47,249 nucleotides of DNA from Gammaproteobacteria bacterium (GTDB lineage: Bacteria > Pseudomonadota > Gammaproteobacteria > Nitrosococcales > Methylophagaceae). The stretch spans positions 1 to 47,249 of the forward strand of contig JARGFJ010000018.1 of assembly GCA_029210875.1 (NCBI GenBank), given 5' to 3'. A program made the position numbers and the translations under genes. The stretch's first letter is position 1. Every line of letters begins with the position of its first letter. This document shows, one piece after another, positions 17,807 through 26,720 of this stretch. Below the pieces are notes generated by a model. It was not told the origin of the DNA. It was given only the letters and a program-made list of their open reading frames with translations, and ran no database searches.

Positions 17807-18670
17807 ATGACGGATTCAGATTTGAATGAAAGTGACATCTTACGGACAGTTTTTTTTGTATCCGATCGTACCGGTCTCACTGCTGAAAGTTACGGTAGAA
17901 CCTTATTAGCTCAATTTCCTGGGCAACGTTATCAGACCTTAACCTTATCTTTTGTTGATACCTTGCAAAAAGCCATTGTTGCCAGTAACAGGATAAATGA
18001 TGCCTATAAAAAATCGGGAAAGAAACCCATCGTTTTTAGCACATTAGTTGATGAAAATGAACAACGAATTCTTGAAAGTAGTGATGCTCGTATCATTAAT
18101 CTGTTCAATGCCTTTTTGGAACCATTAGAGCTAACGTTTGGCGAAGTTTCTGCTCATAGTCAGGGATTGTCACGCGGAAATTGTGGGATTTTTGGCAATC
18201 TCAATTATCAAAAACGACTTGATGCGATTGATTATTCTTTATCGCATGATGATGGTGTACGTTATGATCAATATGACGAAGCTGACGTCATTCTAGTAGG
18301 TGTGTCACGTTGTGGTAAAACGCCTACCAGTTTATATCTGGCGATGAACTTTTCACTTAAAGTCAGTAATTATCCATTGACTGAAGAGGACTTGGATAAG
18401 GATACTCTGCCCGACTTTCTACTTAAGCATAAACATAAGCTTGTTGCCCTGACTATAAAAGTTGTACCTTTAAGCAAGATACGCAGAGCACGTCGTCCTA
18501 ACAGTGACTATGCCTCACTTAAAGTCTGTGAACGTGAAGTTAAAATTTCAGAAGCAATGTTTGCCCATGCAAATATCCCTGTATTTGACACGACGGATAC
18601 TTCTATTGAAGAAATAGCCAGTAATGTCGTTCAGGCAATGGGGTTTGGATTAGCAGAAAATGGACTCTAA
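17807..18670 (+). CDS. ppsR: PEP synthase regulatory kinase/phosphorylase
   Basis: 287 residues from the ATG at 17807 (ribosome site GGGTGTGGAA); a TTG at 17795 is also in frame. DUF299 family: the N-terminal VSDRTGLTAESYGRTLLAQFP and the P-loop-like VGVSRCGKTPTSLYLA are characteristic. The enzyme inactivates PEP synthase by ADP-dependent phosphorylation and reactivates it by phosphate-dependent dephosphorylation. Its target, ppsA, follows after 49 bases on the same strand, whereas in E. coli and many relatives the two genes are divergent. IS copy B lies 154 bases upstream, so its promoter region is the DNA between 17653 and 17806. Confidence 0.95.
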   Translation: MTDSDLNESDILRTVFFVSDRTGLTAESYGRTLLAQFPGQRYQTLTLSFVDTLQKAIVASNRINDAYKKSGKKPIVFSTLVDENEQRILESSDARIINLFNAFLEPLELTFGEVSAHSQGLSRGNCGIFGNLNYQKRLDAIDYSLSHDDGVRYDQYDEADVILVGVSRCGKTPTSLYLAMNFSLKVSNYPLTEEDLDKDTLPDFLLKHKHKLVALTIKVVPLSKIRRARRPNSDYASLKVCEREVKISEAMFAHANIPVFDTTDTSIEEIASNVVQAMGFGLAENGL

Positions 18671-18719
18671 CAAGCTTATAACTAACTAAATTAATGAGAT
18701 CTATACGAGGACTTAAATA

Positions 18720-21074
18720 ATGATTGAGTATGTAGTTGAATTGGACCAATTGAGCATGGATGATGTCTCCCAAGTAGGCGGCAAAAATGCATCATTGGGC
18801 GAAATGCTACAAAATCTGGCGCCGCTAGGTGTGTCAGTGCCAGGTGGTTTTGCAACAACTGCCGCTGCCTATCGTGAGTTTCTCGTTCAAGATGGCTTGA
18901 AAGATCGTATTGCGGAACGCTTACACCAGCTTGATATTACAGATATTCCGGCATTACAGTCTGCAGGTAGTGATATTCGTCGCTGGATCAACGAAGTACC
19001 ATTCCCCGCCGAAATGGAAAAAGCCATCGACGATGCGTATGCGCAATTAGAAAAAGAATACGGTCAAGAGGCAACATGGGCAGTACGCTCATCTGCAACA
19101 GCAGAAGATTTACCCGATGCATCTTTTGCTGGACAACAAGAAACATTCTTAAATGTATCCGGCCTGGCCAATATCAAACAATCCATTCGTGAAGTATTTG
19201 CCTCTCTATTTAACGATCGAGCGATTTCATATCGTGAGCATCAAGGGTTTGATCATGAAGAGGTTGCGTTATCAGCCGGTATCCAAAAAATGGTGCGTTC
19301 TGATATTGCAAGTTCAGGTGTTGCCTTTAGTCTTGATACAGAAAGTGGTTTCCGCGATGTTGTGTTCATTACAGGGAGTTATGGTCTTGGTGAAATGGTG
19401 GTGCAAGGTGCAGTTAACCCAGATGAATTTTATGTACATAAACAAACATTGGCAGCAGATCGCCCAGCAGTATTACGTCGTACATTAGGTCAAAAAGCGA
19501 TCAAAATGATCTATTCTGGTGAAGCAAGCAATCCGGTTAAAACGGTTGAGGTGAATCCGGAACAACGTGTGTTATTTTCATTAACGGATGATGAAGTTGA
19601 AACCTTGGCAAAAATGGTTGTTACGATTGAACAACATTACAAACGACCAATGGACGTTGAATGGGCCAAAGATGGTAATGATGGTCGAATCTATATTGTT
19701 CAAGCTCGCCCTGAAACAGTCCAAAGCCAACAAGAAAATGTGATTGAAGAATACATTCTTAAAGAACGTAGCAAAGTATTAGCAGTTGGGCGTTCGATTG
19801 GTAAAAAAATAGGTAAAGGTCGCGTCAGATTGTTTAACAGTCTGGATCAAATGGATCAATTTGAACAAGGTGATGTATTACTGACTGATATGACCGATCC
19901 TGATTGGGAACCAATCATGAAAAAATCGTCAGCTATTATTACTAACCGTGGTGGTCGTACCTGTCATGCTGCAATCATAGCGCGTGAACTTGGTGTGCCA
20001 GCAGTGGTGGGGTGTGGCGATGCGACAGAATCAGTCGTGGATGGAGCTGATGTTACCGTATCGTGTTCAGAAGGTGATGAAGGTCATATCTATGCGGGGC
20101 TATTGGCTTTTGAGCATAACGTTCGTCACATGAATGCAATGCCAGAAATTCCGGTCAAAATAATGATGAATGTCGGTAATCCTGATCGTGCATTTACATT
20201 TGGTCAATTACCTAATGATGGTGTCGGTTTGGCTCGATTAGAGTTCATTATTAATAATATGGTGGGTATTCATCCAAAAGCTTTAATCAATGCCGATAAA
20301 ATGGGTGATGATGTTCAAAAAATCATTTATGAGAAAACCACTGCCTATGGTGATCCTGTTGAATATTATGTAAGCCGAATTGCCGAAGGTGTGTCAACAA
20401 TTGCAGCGTCATTTAGTCCTAAAAAAGTCATTGTTCGCTTATCTGATTTTAAATCAAATGAATACGCCAACCTTGTTGGGGGGCCTAACTTTGAACCTCA
20501 TGAAGAAAATCCGATGATCGGATTTAGAGGGGCATCACGCTATATATCTGACGGGTTCAGAGAATGTTTTGAGCTTGAATGTAAAGCGATGAAGCGCGTG
20601 CGTGATGACATGGGCTTTACTAATGTCGAGCTGATGATTCCTTTCGTTCGGACAACAGCTGAAGCAGCCGCTGTTATTGAGATCATGAAAGAAAATGGTC
20701 TTGAACGAGGTAAAAATGGATTGCGTATTATTATGATGTGTGAATTACCGTCAAATGCAGTTTTAGCCTCTGAGTTTTTAGACTATTTTGATGGTTTCTC
20801 AATTGGCTCAAATGATATGACCCAGCTAACACTAGGCTTGGATCGTGATTCTTCATTAGTCGCTAATTCGTTTGATGAGCGCAATCCTGCTGTTTTAGCA
20901 ATGTTGGATATGGCGATCATCGCTTGTAAAAATGCCGGTAAATATATTGGTATTTGCGGGCAAGGACCGTCTGACCATCCTGATCTTGCTAAATGGCTGT
21001 TGGATAGAGGTATTACCAGTATTTCCTTAAATCCAGATACGGTTGTATCAACGTGGCAAAATTTGGCTAAATAA
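18720..21074 (+). CDS. ppsA: Phosphoenolpyruvate synthase
   Basis: 784 residues, full length. It converts pyruvate, ATP and water to PEP, AMP and Pi for gluconeogenesis. The N-terminal ATP-binding domain includes [12 protein letters not shown] and [20 protein letters not shown]. The central swivelling domain has the phospho-histidine motif [15 protein letters not shown]. The C-terminal PEP/pyruvate domain includes [20 protein letters not shown] and [12 protein letters not shown]. The ribosome site CGAGGA precedes the ATG. It is probably cotranscribed with ppsR. Confidence 0.97.
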   Translation: MIEYVVELDQLSMDDVSQVGGKNASLGEMLQNLAPLGVSVPGGFATTAAAYREFLVQDGLKDRIAERLHQLDITDIPALQSAGSDIRRWINEVPFPAEMEKAIDDAYAQLEKEYGQEATWAVRSSATAEDLPDASFAGQQETFLNVSGLANIKQSIREVFASLFNDRAISYREHQGFDHEEVALSAGIQKMVRSDIASSGVAFSLDTESGFRDVVFITGSYGLGEMVVQGAVNPDEFYVHKQTLAADRPAVLRRTLGQKAIKMIYSGEASNPVKTVEVNPEQRVLFSLTDDEVETLAKMVVTIEQHYKRPMDVEWAKDGNDGRIYIVQARPETVQSQQENVIEEYILKERSKVLAVGRSIGKKIGKGRVRLFNSLDQMDQFEQGDVLLTDMTDPDWEPIMKKSSAIITNRGGRTCHAAIIARELGVPAVVGCGDATESVVDGADVTVSCSEGDEGHIYAGLLAFEHNVRHMNAMPEIPVKIMMNVGNPDRAFTFGQLPNDGVGLARLEFIINNMVGIHPKALINADKMGDDVQKIIYEKTTAYGDPVEYYVSRIAEGVSTIAASFSPKKVIVRLSDFKSNEYANLVGGPNFEPHEENPMIGFRGASRYISDGFRECFELECKAMKRVRDDMGFTNVELMIPFVRTTAEAAAVIEIMKENGLERGKNGLRIIMMCELPSNAVLASEFLDYFDGFSIGSNDMTQLTLGLDRDSSLVANSFDERNPAVLAMLDMAIIACKNAGKYIGICGQGPSDHPDLAKWLLDRGITSISLNPDTVVSTWQNLAK

Positions 21075-21380
21075 TGCCTCATTCGACGCACTACATGGAA
21101 CGATGCGATAGCGAGTAAGTAGTGCAAGCCGCCAGTAGGAGTTGGTAATTCCAGCAGCTTTCGTAGCGTAGCGAAGAATAGTGCAGTAATTACATCCTCA
21201 CTCCGTCAGTGGCTTGAGAGCCGAAGCGTGAGCGAGGTGACGAGGAGGTCTGGTGCAAAATTGGTCGTCGTCGAACGGAGTTGAATTAACCCATGGATGG
21301 GTTAATTCTTTCACGAGTACGGCGACACGCTGGTCCACGCGGGAGCGTGACAACGAGTGACAATCATCTTGGTTTCACAT
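21075..21380. other. GC-richer structured non-coding block
   Basis: There is no credible reading frame. The stretch is visibly richer in G+C than its flanks and dense in short inverted repeats: GCACTAC (21088-21094) with GTAGTGC (21119-21125); GGCT-TGAG-AGCC inside a larger stem whose arms include CCGTCA and TGACGAGG (about 21200-21246); and the long palindrome at 21283-21308. AGCG-containing variants recur (GCGATAGCGAG, GTAGCGTAGCGAAG, GAAGCGTGAGCGAG, GGGAGCGTGAC). It could be the ppsA 3' UTR, a structured RNA, or a REP/MITE-like repeat unit. Confidence 0.5.
21283..21311 (+). terminator. Long palindrome, possible ppsA terminator
   Basis: The perfect inverted repeat GAATTAACCCAT / ATGGGTTAATTC with a GG centre forms a 12-bp stem and is followed by TTTC. 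The T-run is short, and the repeat lies about 210 bases after ppsA, so a protein-binding or repeat-element role is also possible. Confidence 0.4.
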
Positions 21381-21406
21381 TGTTGTATCTCTGGATAACA
21401 TTGATT

Positions 21407-21449
21407 TTGATCTAGATCATATACCGGACTACAATTGGCGAGCTAATAT
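21407..21449 (+). promoter_or_regulatory. FNR/Anr-type promoter of the DUF465 gene
   Basis: TTGATCTAGATCAT (21407-21420) matches the FNR consensus TTGAT-N4-ATCAA in 9 of 10 bases. A -10-like TAATAT sits at 21444-21449, predicting a start near 21456 and placing the FNR box centre (21413.5) about 42 bases upstream. That is the class II FNR-activated arrangement, where the box replaces the -35 element. Confidence 0.6.
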
Positions 21450-21498
21450 GAATCTATGATTTGTATTTGTAATAGTAAATAACCTTTAGGAGCAAGTA

Positions 21499-21735
21499 AT
21501 GCCTTTAACGCACCACCCATTATTAAAAGAATTCCCAGAATATAAAGATAAAATTCACAGTTTAAAAACCTCTAATAATTATTTTCATCATTTGATGGAG
21601 CGTTACGAAGCTATTGATAAGCAGATCTTTCGTATTGAGAGTGGTGAAGAACCAACCAGTGATGATTATGTAAATCGTCTTGGTAAAGAGCGAGTAAGGA
21701 TTAAAGACGAGTTGTATAAACTTATCATTGTCTAA
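21499..21735 (+). CDS. DUF465 (YdcH-like) small protein
   Basis: 78 residues with a good ribosome site (AGGAGC). The sequence FPEYKDKIHSLKTSNNYFHHLMERYEAIDKQI, described here only by its key parts, matches the DUF465/YdcH pattern: an N-terminal EFPEYKDKI block, a helical HHLMERYEAID block, and a C-terminal basic helix ERVRIKDELYKLI. It is soluble and probably a helical hairpin or coiled coil. Molecular function is unknown for the family. The FNR-type promoter upstream suggests induction under low oxygen. A strong terminator follows, so it is monocistronic. Confidence 0.88.
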   Translation: MPLTHHPLLKEFPEYKDKIHSLKTSNNYFHHLMERYEAIDKQIFRIESGEEPTSDDYVNRLGKERVRIKDELYKLIIV

Positions 21736-21774
21736 ATATTTAGAACATGTAGGGTAGATTAACAGACAGTCAAA

Positions 21775-21810
21775 AAGTCCCCAGATAATGTTATTTGGTG
21801 GCTTTTTTTT
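21775..21810 (+). terminator. Rho-independent terminator after DUF465 gene
   Basis: The stem AAGTC/CCAGATAA pairs with TTATTTGG/GGCTT (one mismatch, G-U pairs) and is followed by eight T residues (21803-21810). This is a strong canonical terminator. Confidence 0.85.
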
Positions 21811-22115
21811 CTAATAGCTATGATTTTATAAGTCTAAAGGCTACTGAGCGCTGTTTCTTATCCAGTATTCAGTGGCGGCTGATACAAGCATATAACAACC
21901 CACAACAGCAACGATAATTACTCGTCAGTAGAGTATGAAAATCAGTGAGGCAAGGCAAATACAGGCCTTAGATAAAAATCAGCGTCTTTGTTTACGAAAA
22001 GGGGAGACAGTGCAGTTATTGTGTTGAGTAACCCTGATTCTGTAATGTGTTTCTTTTTAATGAATTGATTATACTAGACCGATACCAAATAATTTTGCAG
22101 CAAGAGAGAATATTA
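21811..22115. promoter_or_regulatory. Upstream region of NAD-dependent FDH operon
   Basis: This 305-base gap must contain the promoter of the formate dehydrogenase genes. A possible -10, TATACT, is at 22070-22075 with only a poor -35 about 16 bases upstream. A 30-codon ORF at 21935-22027 (starting MKISEARQIQALD) shows no recognisable family and no good ribosome site. Nothing else is evident. Confidence 0.35.
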
Positions 22116-23828
22116 ATGAGTGATCAAAAACTCAGTGCTACCAAAGCCGGTAACAAACTGAAGATCCCGCGTTCAGCAGGAAAAGGCAGACAAGTTGATG
22201 CCAAGGCCTTGGCTGAGGTTCAAGCTTTATTAGGAGAACAATCCAGACAAAAAGATTTGTTGATCGAACATTTGCACAAGATTCAAGATACCTATAAACA
22301 TATTTCTGCTGCTCATTTAGTTGCGCTTGCTCGTGAAATGAAGCTGTCAAAAGCGGAAGTGTATGAAGTTGCAACTTTTTACCACCATTTTGATCTAATT
22401 AAAGAGGGTGATACACCACCGCCAGCTTTAACTGTTCGTGTCTGTGAATCATTGACCTGTGACATGATGGGCGCACAAGCGTTAATTTCATCATTAGAGT
22501 CTGGCTTAGGTGAGCAGGTGCGTGTGCAACGTGTACCTTGTATTGGTCGGTGTGATAAAGCCCCCGTTGCTGTTGTTGGTATGAATCCAATTGAACATGC
22601 AAACACGGGAAGCGTGACCGAAGCAGTTAATAACAATGCTATCGAACCAGAAGCTTTATCACCGATTGATTACGATACTTATCTCGATTCTGATGGCTAT
22701 AACACTTACCGCCTTTGTATCAACGGCACTTATAACGTCGAAAAAGTGCTTGATGCCATGGATAATTCTGGTCTTAGAGGTTTGGGTGGTGCCGGTTTCC
22801 CTGCCGGACGCAAATGGCGAATTGTACGCGATCAACCTGAACCTAAATTGATGGCGGTTAATATTGATGAAGGTGAGCCCGGTACATTTAAAGATAAATA
22901 TTATTTAGAACGCGACCCGCATTGTTTCCTGGAAGGTATGTTGATTGCAGCCTGGGCGACGGGGATCCACGAAATATATATTTATTTACGCGATGAATAT
23001 GCCGCTATCCGAGTAATGCTTGAGCAAGAACTTGCAAAACTAAAAGCCAATCCACCTGTCGAAAAATTACCAGAGATTCATTTACGGCGTGGTGCTGGGG
23101 CTTATATTTGCGGTGAAGAATCAGCCATGATCGAGTCAATTGAAGGTAAGCGTGGTATGCCAAGGCTTCGTCCTCCATTTGTTGCCCAGGTAGGTTTGTT
23201 TGGTCGTCCAACCTTAGAACACAATATGGAATCACTGTATTGGGTGCGAGACATATTAGAAAAAGGGCCAAGTTGTTTGACCGATCATGGTCGTAATGGT
23301 CGCGTTGGCTTACGTTCATTTTCAGTCAGTGGCCGTGTCAATAAGCCGGGGGTTCATTTAGCCCCAGCCGGGATTACCGTACGTGAGCTTATTGATGAAT
23401 ATTGTGGTGGTATGCAACAAGGTCACGAATTTTACGGTTATTTCCCTGGTGGAGCCTCGGGCGGTATTTTACCGGCTTCAATGGGCGATATACCCTTAGA
23501 TTTTGATACCTTGAATCAATATGGTTGTTTTATTGGTTCTGCTGCGGTGGTTGTTTTTTCAGATAAGGATAAAGCACGAGACTTGGCAGTCAATGCCATG
23601 AAATTCTTTGAAGAAGAGTCATGTGGACAATGTACGCCATGCCGAGTGGGTACAGCCAAAGCCGTTACTCTAATGCAACAACCCGAGTGGAATGAAAATC
23701 TGCTGGAAGAATTATCAGAAGTCATGATCGATGCGTCCATTTGTGGTTTAGGCCAGGCAGCGCCGAATCCACTGCGCTCTGTAATGAAATACTTTTCTGA
23801 TGAATTAAAAGCAGGGGAGTTAAAATAA
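22116..23828 (+). CDS. fdh1B: NAD-dependent formate dehydrogenase beta subunit
   Basis: 570 residues from the ATG at 22116 (ribosome site GAGAGA); the frame is open upstream to 22047 but lacks a good start. It is a fusion of NuoE-like and NuoF-like parts. The N-terminal thioredoxin-like [2Fe-2S] domain (about 30-180) shows VCESLTCDMMGA and CIGRCDKAPV. The NuoF-like part has GLRGLGGAGFPAGRKW, the FMN/NADH region RGAGAYICGEESAMIESIEG, and the [4Fe-4S] motif ESCGQCTPCRVGT with the fourth Cys in SICGLGQ. It transfers electrons from the alpha subunit to NAD+. The layout matches the two-subunit FDH1 of methylotrophs such as Methylobacterium. The stop overlaps the alpha start (TAATG). Confidence 0.92.
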   Translation: MSDQKLSATKAGNKLKIPRSAGKGRQVDAKALAEVQALLGEQSRQKDLLIEHLHKIQDTYKHISAAHLVALAREMKLSKAEVYEVATFYHHFDLIKEGDTPPPALTVRVCESLTCDMMGAQALISSLESGLGEQVRVQRVPCIGRCDKAPVAVVGMNPIEHANTGSVTEAVNNNAIEPEALSPIDYDTYLDSDGYNTYRLCINGTYNVEKVLDAMDNSGLRGLGGAGFPAGRKWRIVRDQPEPKLMAVNIDEGEPGTFKDKYYLERDPHCFLEGMLIAAWATGIHEIYIYLRDEYAAIRVMLEQELAKLKANPPVEKLPEIHLRRGAGAYICGEESAMIESIEGKRGMPRLRPPFVAQVGLFGRPTLEHNMESLYWVRDILEKGPSCLTDHGRNGRVGLRSFSVSGRVNKPGVHLAPAGITVRELIDEYCGGMQQGHEFYGYFPGGASGGILPASMGDIPLDFDTLNQYGCFIGSAAVVVFSDKDKARDLAVNAMKFFEEESCGQCTPCRVGTAKAVTLMQQPEWNENLLEELSEVMIDASICGLGQAAPNPLRSVMKYFSDELKAGELK

Positions 23829-26626
23829 TGGCTATTAACCCTAAACAATTAGAACAAACGATTAGTTTTACCTTGAATGGTCAGACTGTCGAAGCGTATG
23901 AGGGCGACACCTTGCTTGATGTTGCCAAACAACAAGGCATTGACGTTCCCCACTTATGTTATTCCGATAGACAAGGTGCCGATGGTAACTGTCGCGCCTG
24001 TGTGGTTGAGATTGATGGTGAGCGTGTTTTGGCACCATCGTGTTGTCGTTACCCATCTGAGGGCATGAACGTTCAAACCAAAAGTGAGCGTGCGGTCAAG
24101 TCTCAAAAAATGGTGCTCGAATTACTCAAATCGGATGTATCAGAGCAGCCACATACATTACATTCAGAGTTGGATTATTGGGCAAGCAAGCTTGATGTCG
24201 GTTTGCCACGTTTTGAAGCCAGACATCAACCTAAAACCGATGCATCTCATCCCGCTATTACCGTTAATATGGATGCGTGTATCCAGTGTACGCGCTGTCT
24301 ACGTGCTTGCCGTGATGAGCAAAACAATGATGTGATTGGTTTGGCTATGCGTGGCACACATTCACAAATTGTGTTTGATCTTGATGATCCTATGGGTGAA
24401 AGTACCTGTGTTGCCTGTGGTGAATGTGTAGAAGCCTGTCCGACCGGTGCCTTAATGCCAGCGAATGATGTCGGTATGCTGGTACCCGATCGTAAAGTAG
24501 ATTCAGGCTGTCCTTTCTGCGGTGTTGGTTGTCAAATGACTTATAACATTAAAGATGACAAGATTATTTATGTTGAAGGTCGTGATGGCCCTGCAAACCA
24601 TGGTCGTCTATGTGTTAAAGGTCGTTATGGTTTCGATTATGTTCACCATCCTCATCGCTTAACTAAACCTTTAATTCGTCGTGACGATGCACCGAAATCA
24701 GCCGAGTTTTCGATGGATCCAAATGATGTGGCTAAGATCTTCCGTGAAGCAACATGGGAGGAAGCGTTAGATCTCGCAGCCAATGGCTTTAACAAAATAC
24801 GCGATGAGCAAGGACCCAATGCCTTAGCCGGTTTTGGTAGTGCTAAAGGTAGTAATGAAGAAGCCTATTTATTCCAAAAATTGGTCAGAACAGGCTTCAA
24901 AACCAATAATGTCGATCACTGTACGCGACTTTGTCATGCCTCATCGGTTGTGGCGTTATTAGAATGTTTAGGTTCTGGTGCGGTATCGAATCCAGTAGCT
25001 GACGTTGAAAAAGCAGAAGTGATCGTGCTTATCGGTGCTAATCCAACAGTGAATCACCCTGTCGGCGCAACATGGATGAAAAATGCCATGCGTAAGGGGA
25101 CTAAATTAATTTTAATGGATCCTCGAACGACAGACTTATCTCGTCAGGCAACACATCATTTAGCCTTTAAACCTGGCAGTGATGTACCGATGTTGAATGC
25201 AATCATGCATGTCATTATTGAAGAAAATTTAACTGATCCAGAGTTTATTGCTGAGCGTACCGAAGGCTTTGATGCAATGAAAGCGCATTTGAAGGCGTAT
25301 ACCCCTGAGTTGATGGCACCGATATGCGGCATTCCTGCTGATACCTTGCGTCAAGTTGCACGTTTATATGCTACATCCCAAGGATCTATGATCCTATGGG
25401 GAATGGGTGTATCTCAGCATGTTCATGGTACAGATAATGCGCGTTGTTTGATTTCATTGGCATTAATGACTGGTCAAATTGGTCGACCAGGGTCTGGTTT
25501 GCATCCTTTGCGTGGTCAAAATAATGTACAGGGTGCGTCTGATATGGGGCTGATCCCTATGGTTTTCCCTGATTATCAGCCAGTTAATGATGAACAGGCC
25601 CATGCCTATTTTGAAGAATTATGGGGCTGTGAGTTAGATAATAAGCCTGGTTTGACCGTTGTCGAAATCATGCATGCGATTCATCACAAAACCTTAACGG
25701 GATTGTATGTACAGGGTGAAAATCCTGCAATGTCAGATCCTGATGCCAATCATGCACGTGAATCGATGTCAGAGCTTCAACATTTAGTCGTGCAAGATAT
25801 CTTCCTGACTGAAACAGCGTATCTGGCAGATGTTGTGTTACCTGCATCTGCCTATTCTGAAAAAACAGCTACCTTTACTAACACAGATCGATTGGTTCAG
25901 CTAGGGCGTCAAGCCGTTCCACCTCCAGGTGATGCGCGTCAGGATCTTTGGATAATTCAAGAAATGGCAAAACGTCTAGGTCTTGATTGGAATTACAAAG
26001 ATTCTGCTGACGTGTTTGAAGAGATACGTAAAGCAGTACCGACAATGGCAGGCATGACATGGCAGCGTTTAGAGCAAGAAGGTGCTATCGTTTATCCTTG
26101 TTTAAAAGAAGGTGATCCGGGGCAAGATGTTATTTTCACCGAGACCTTTGAAAGCGACAATGGTCTAGGCAAATTTGTGCCGGCAGATATTGTTCCGCCA
26201 GCAGAACGTCCCGATGAAGAATACCCGTTTGTATTAATTACAGGTCGTATGTTAGAACATTGGCATACAGGCTCAATGACCCGTCGTTCTAATGTTCTGG
26301 ACGCGATAGAACCAGAAGCAGTCGCAACAATTAACCCAATAAGTATGGATGAAATGGGGATAAAACCAGGTCAAATGATCACGCTATCAACACGACGTGG
26401 TTCAATATCAATGATTGCTCGTGCTGATGAAGCAGTACCAACTGGTGCGGTGTTTATGGCATTCTGCTATTACGAAGCGGCGGTCAATAAACTCTCAAAT
26501 GCAGCATTAGATCCTGCGGCCAAGATCCCGGAGTTTAAATATTGTGCAGTTAAGATCACACCGGGTGGAGAGCAAATGCAATTCCACAGTTATGGCGGTG
26601 GTCAATCTAATAACAAACTGATGTAA
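23828..26626 (+). CDS. fdh1A: NAD-dependent formate dehydrogenase alpha subunit
   Basis: 932 residues, cytoplasmic (no Tat signal). The N-terminal NuoG-like [2Fe-2S] domain shows CYSDRQGADGNCRACVVE and a later CC pair. Two ferredoxin [4Fe-4S] motifs follow (CIQCTRCLRACRDE, CVACGECVEACP), then the catalytic-domain cluster CPFCGVGCQM with CVKGRYG. The catalytic residue is Cys369 in CTRLCHASSVV; no selenocysteine codon is used. The C-terminal cofactor-binding domain includes TGRMLEHWHTGSMTRRS. It oxidises formate at a W- or Mo-bis-pyranopterin centre and is the final NADH-producing step of methylotrophic dissimilation. The metal cannot be told from sequence. Confidence 0.93.
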   Translation: MAINPKQLEQTISFTLNGQTVEAYEGDTLLDVAKQQGIDVPHLCYSDRQGADGNCRACVVEIDGERVLAPSCCRYPSEGMNVQTKSERAVKSQKMVLELLKSDVSEQPHTLHSELDYWASKLDVGLPRFEARHQPKTDASHPAITVNMDACIQCTRCLRACRDEQNNDVIGLAMRGTHSQIVFDLDDPMGESTCVACGECVEACPTGALMPANDVGMLVPDRKVDSGCPFCGVGCQMTYNIKDDKIIYVEGRDGPANHGRLCVKGRYGFDYVHHPHRLTKPLIRRDDAPKSAEFSMDPNDVAKIFREATWEEALDLAANGFNKIRDEQGPNALAGFGSAKGSNEEAYLFQKLVRTGFKTNNVDHCTRLCHASSVVALLECLGSGAVSNPVADVEKAEVIVLIGANPTVNHPVGATWMKNAMRKGTKLILMDPRTTDLSRQATHHLAFKPGSDVPMLNAIMHVIIEENLTDPEFIAERTEGFDAMKAHLKAYTPELMAPICGIPADTLRQVARLYATSQGSMILWGMGVSQHVHGTDNARCLISLALMTGQIGRPGSGLHPLRGQNNVQGASDMGLIPMVFPDYQPVNDEQAHAYFEELWGCELDNKPGLTVVEIMHAIHHKTLTGLYVQGENPAMSDPDANHARESMSELQHLVVQDIFLTETAYLADVVLPASAYSEKTATFTNTDRLVQLGRQAVPPPGDARQDLWIIQEMAKRLGLDWNYKDSADVFEEIRKAVPTMAGMTWQRLEQEGAIVYPCLKEGDPGQDVIFTETFESDNGLGKFVPADIVPPAERPDEEYPFVLITGRMLEHWHTGSMTRRSNVLDAIEPEAVATINPISMDEMGIKPGQMITLSTRRGSISMIARADEAVPTGAVFMAFCYYEAAVNKLSNAALDPAAKIPEFKYCAVKITPGGEQMQFHSYGGGQSNNKLM

Positions 26627-26634
26627 AAATAAGG

Positions 26635-26658
26635 AAGCCGATTATTAATCGGCTTTTT
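26635..26658 (+). terminator. Rho-independent terminator after NAD-FDH operon
   Basis: AAGCCGATT-ATT-AATCGGCTT forms a 9-bp perfect stem and is followed by TTTATTAT, starting nine bases after the alpha-subunit stop codon. Confidence 0.9.
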
Positions 26659-26720
26659 ATTATGGATAGATACCTATTTGATGGGTAAACTTGTATTCAT
26701 TCTTAACGGAAGGAATATGA

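Noticed and set aside
21283..21308. Palindrome as a phage or plasmid attachment site or origin
   Set aside because: There is no integrase, replication gene or flanking duplication nearby; a terminator or repeat element is simpler.
21935..22027. 30-codon ORF upstream of the NAD-FDH genes (MKISEARQIQALD...)
   Set aside because: Briefly resembled a short DNA-binding or DUF2917-like fragment, but it is too short and the match too loose to support.
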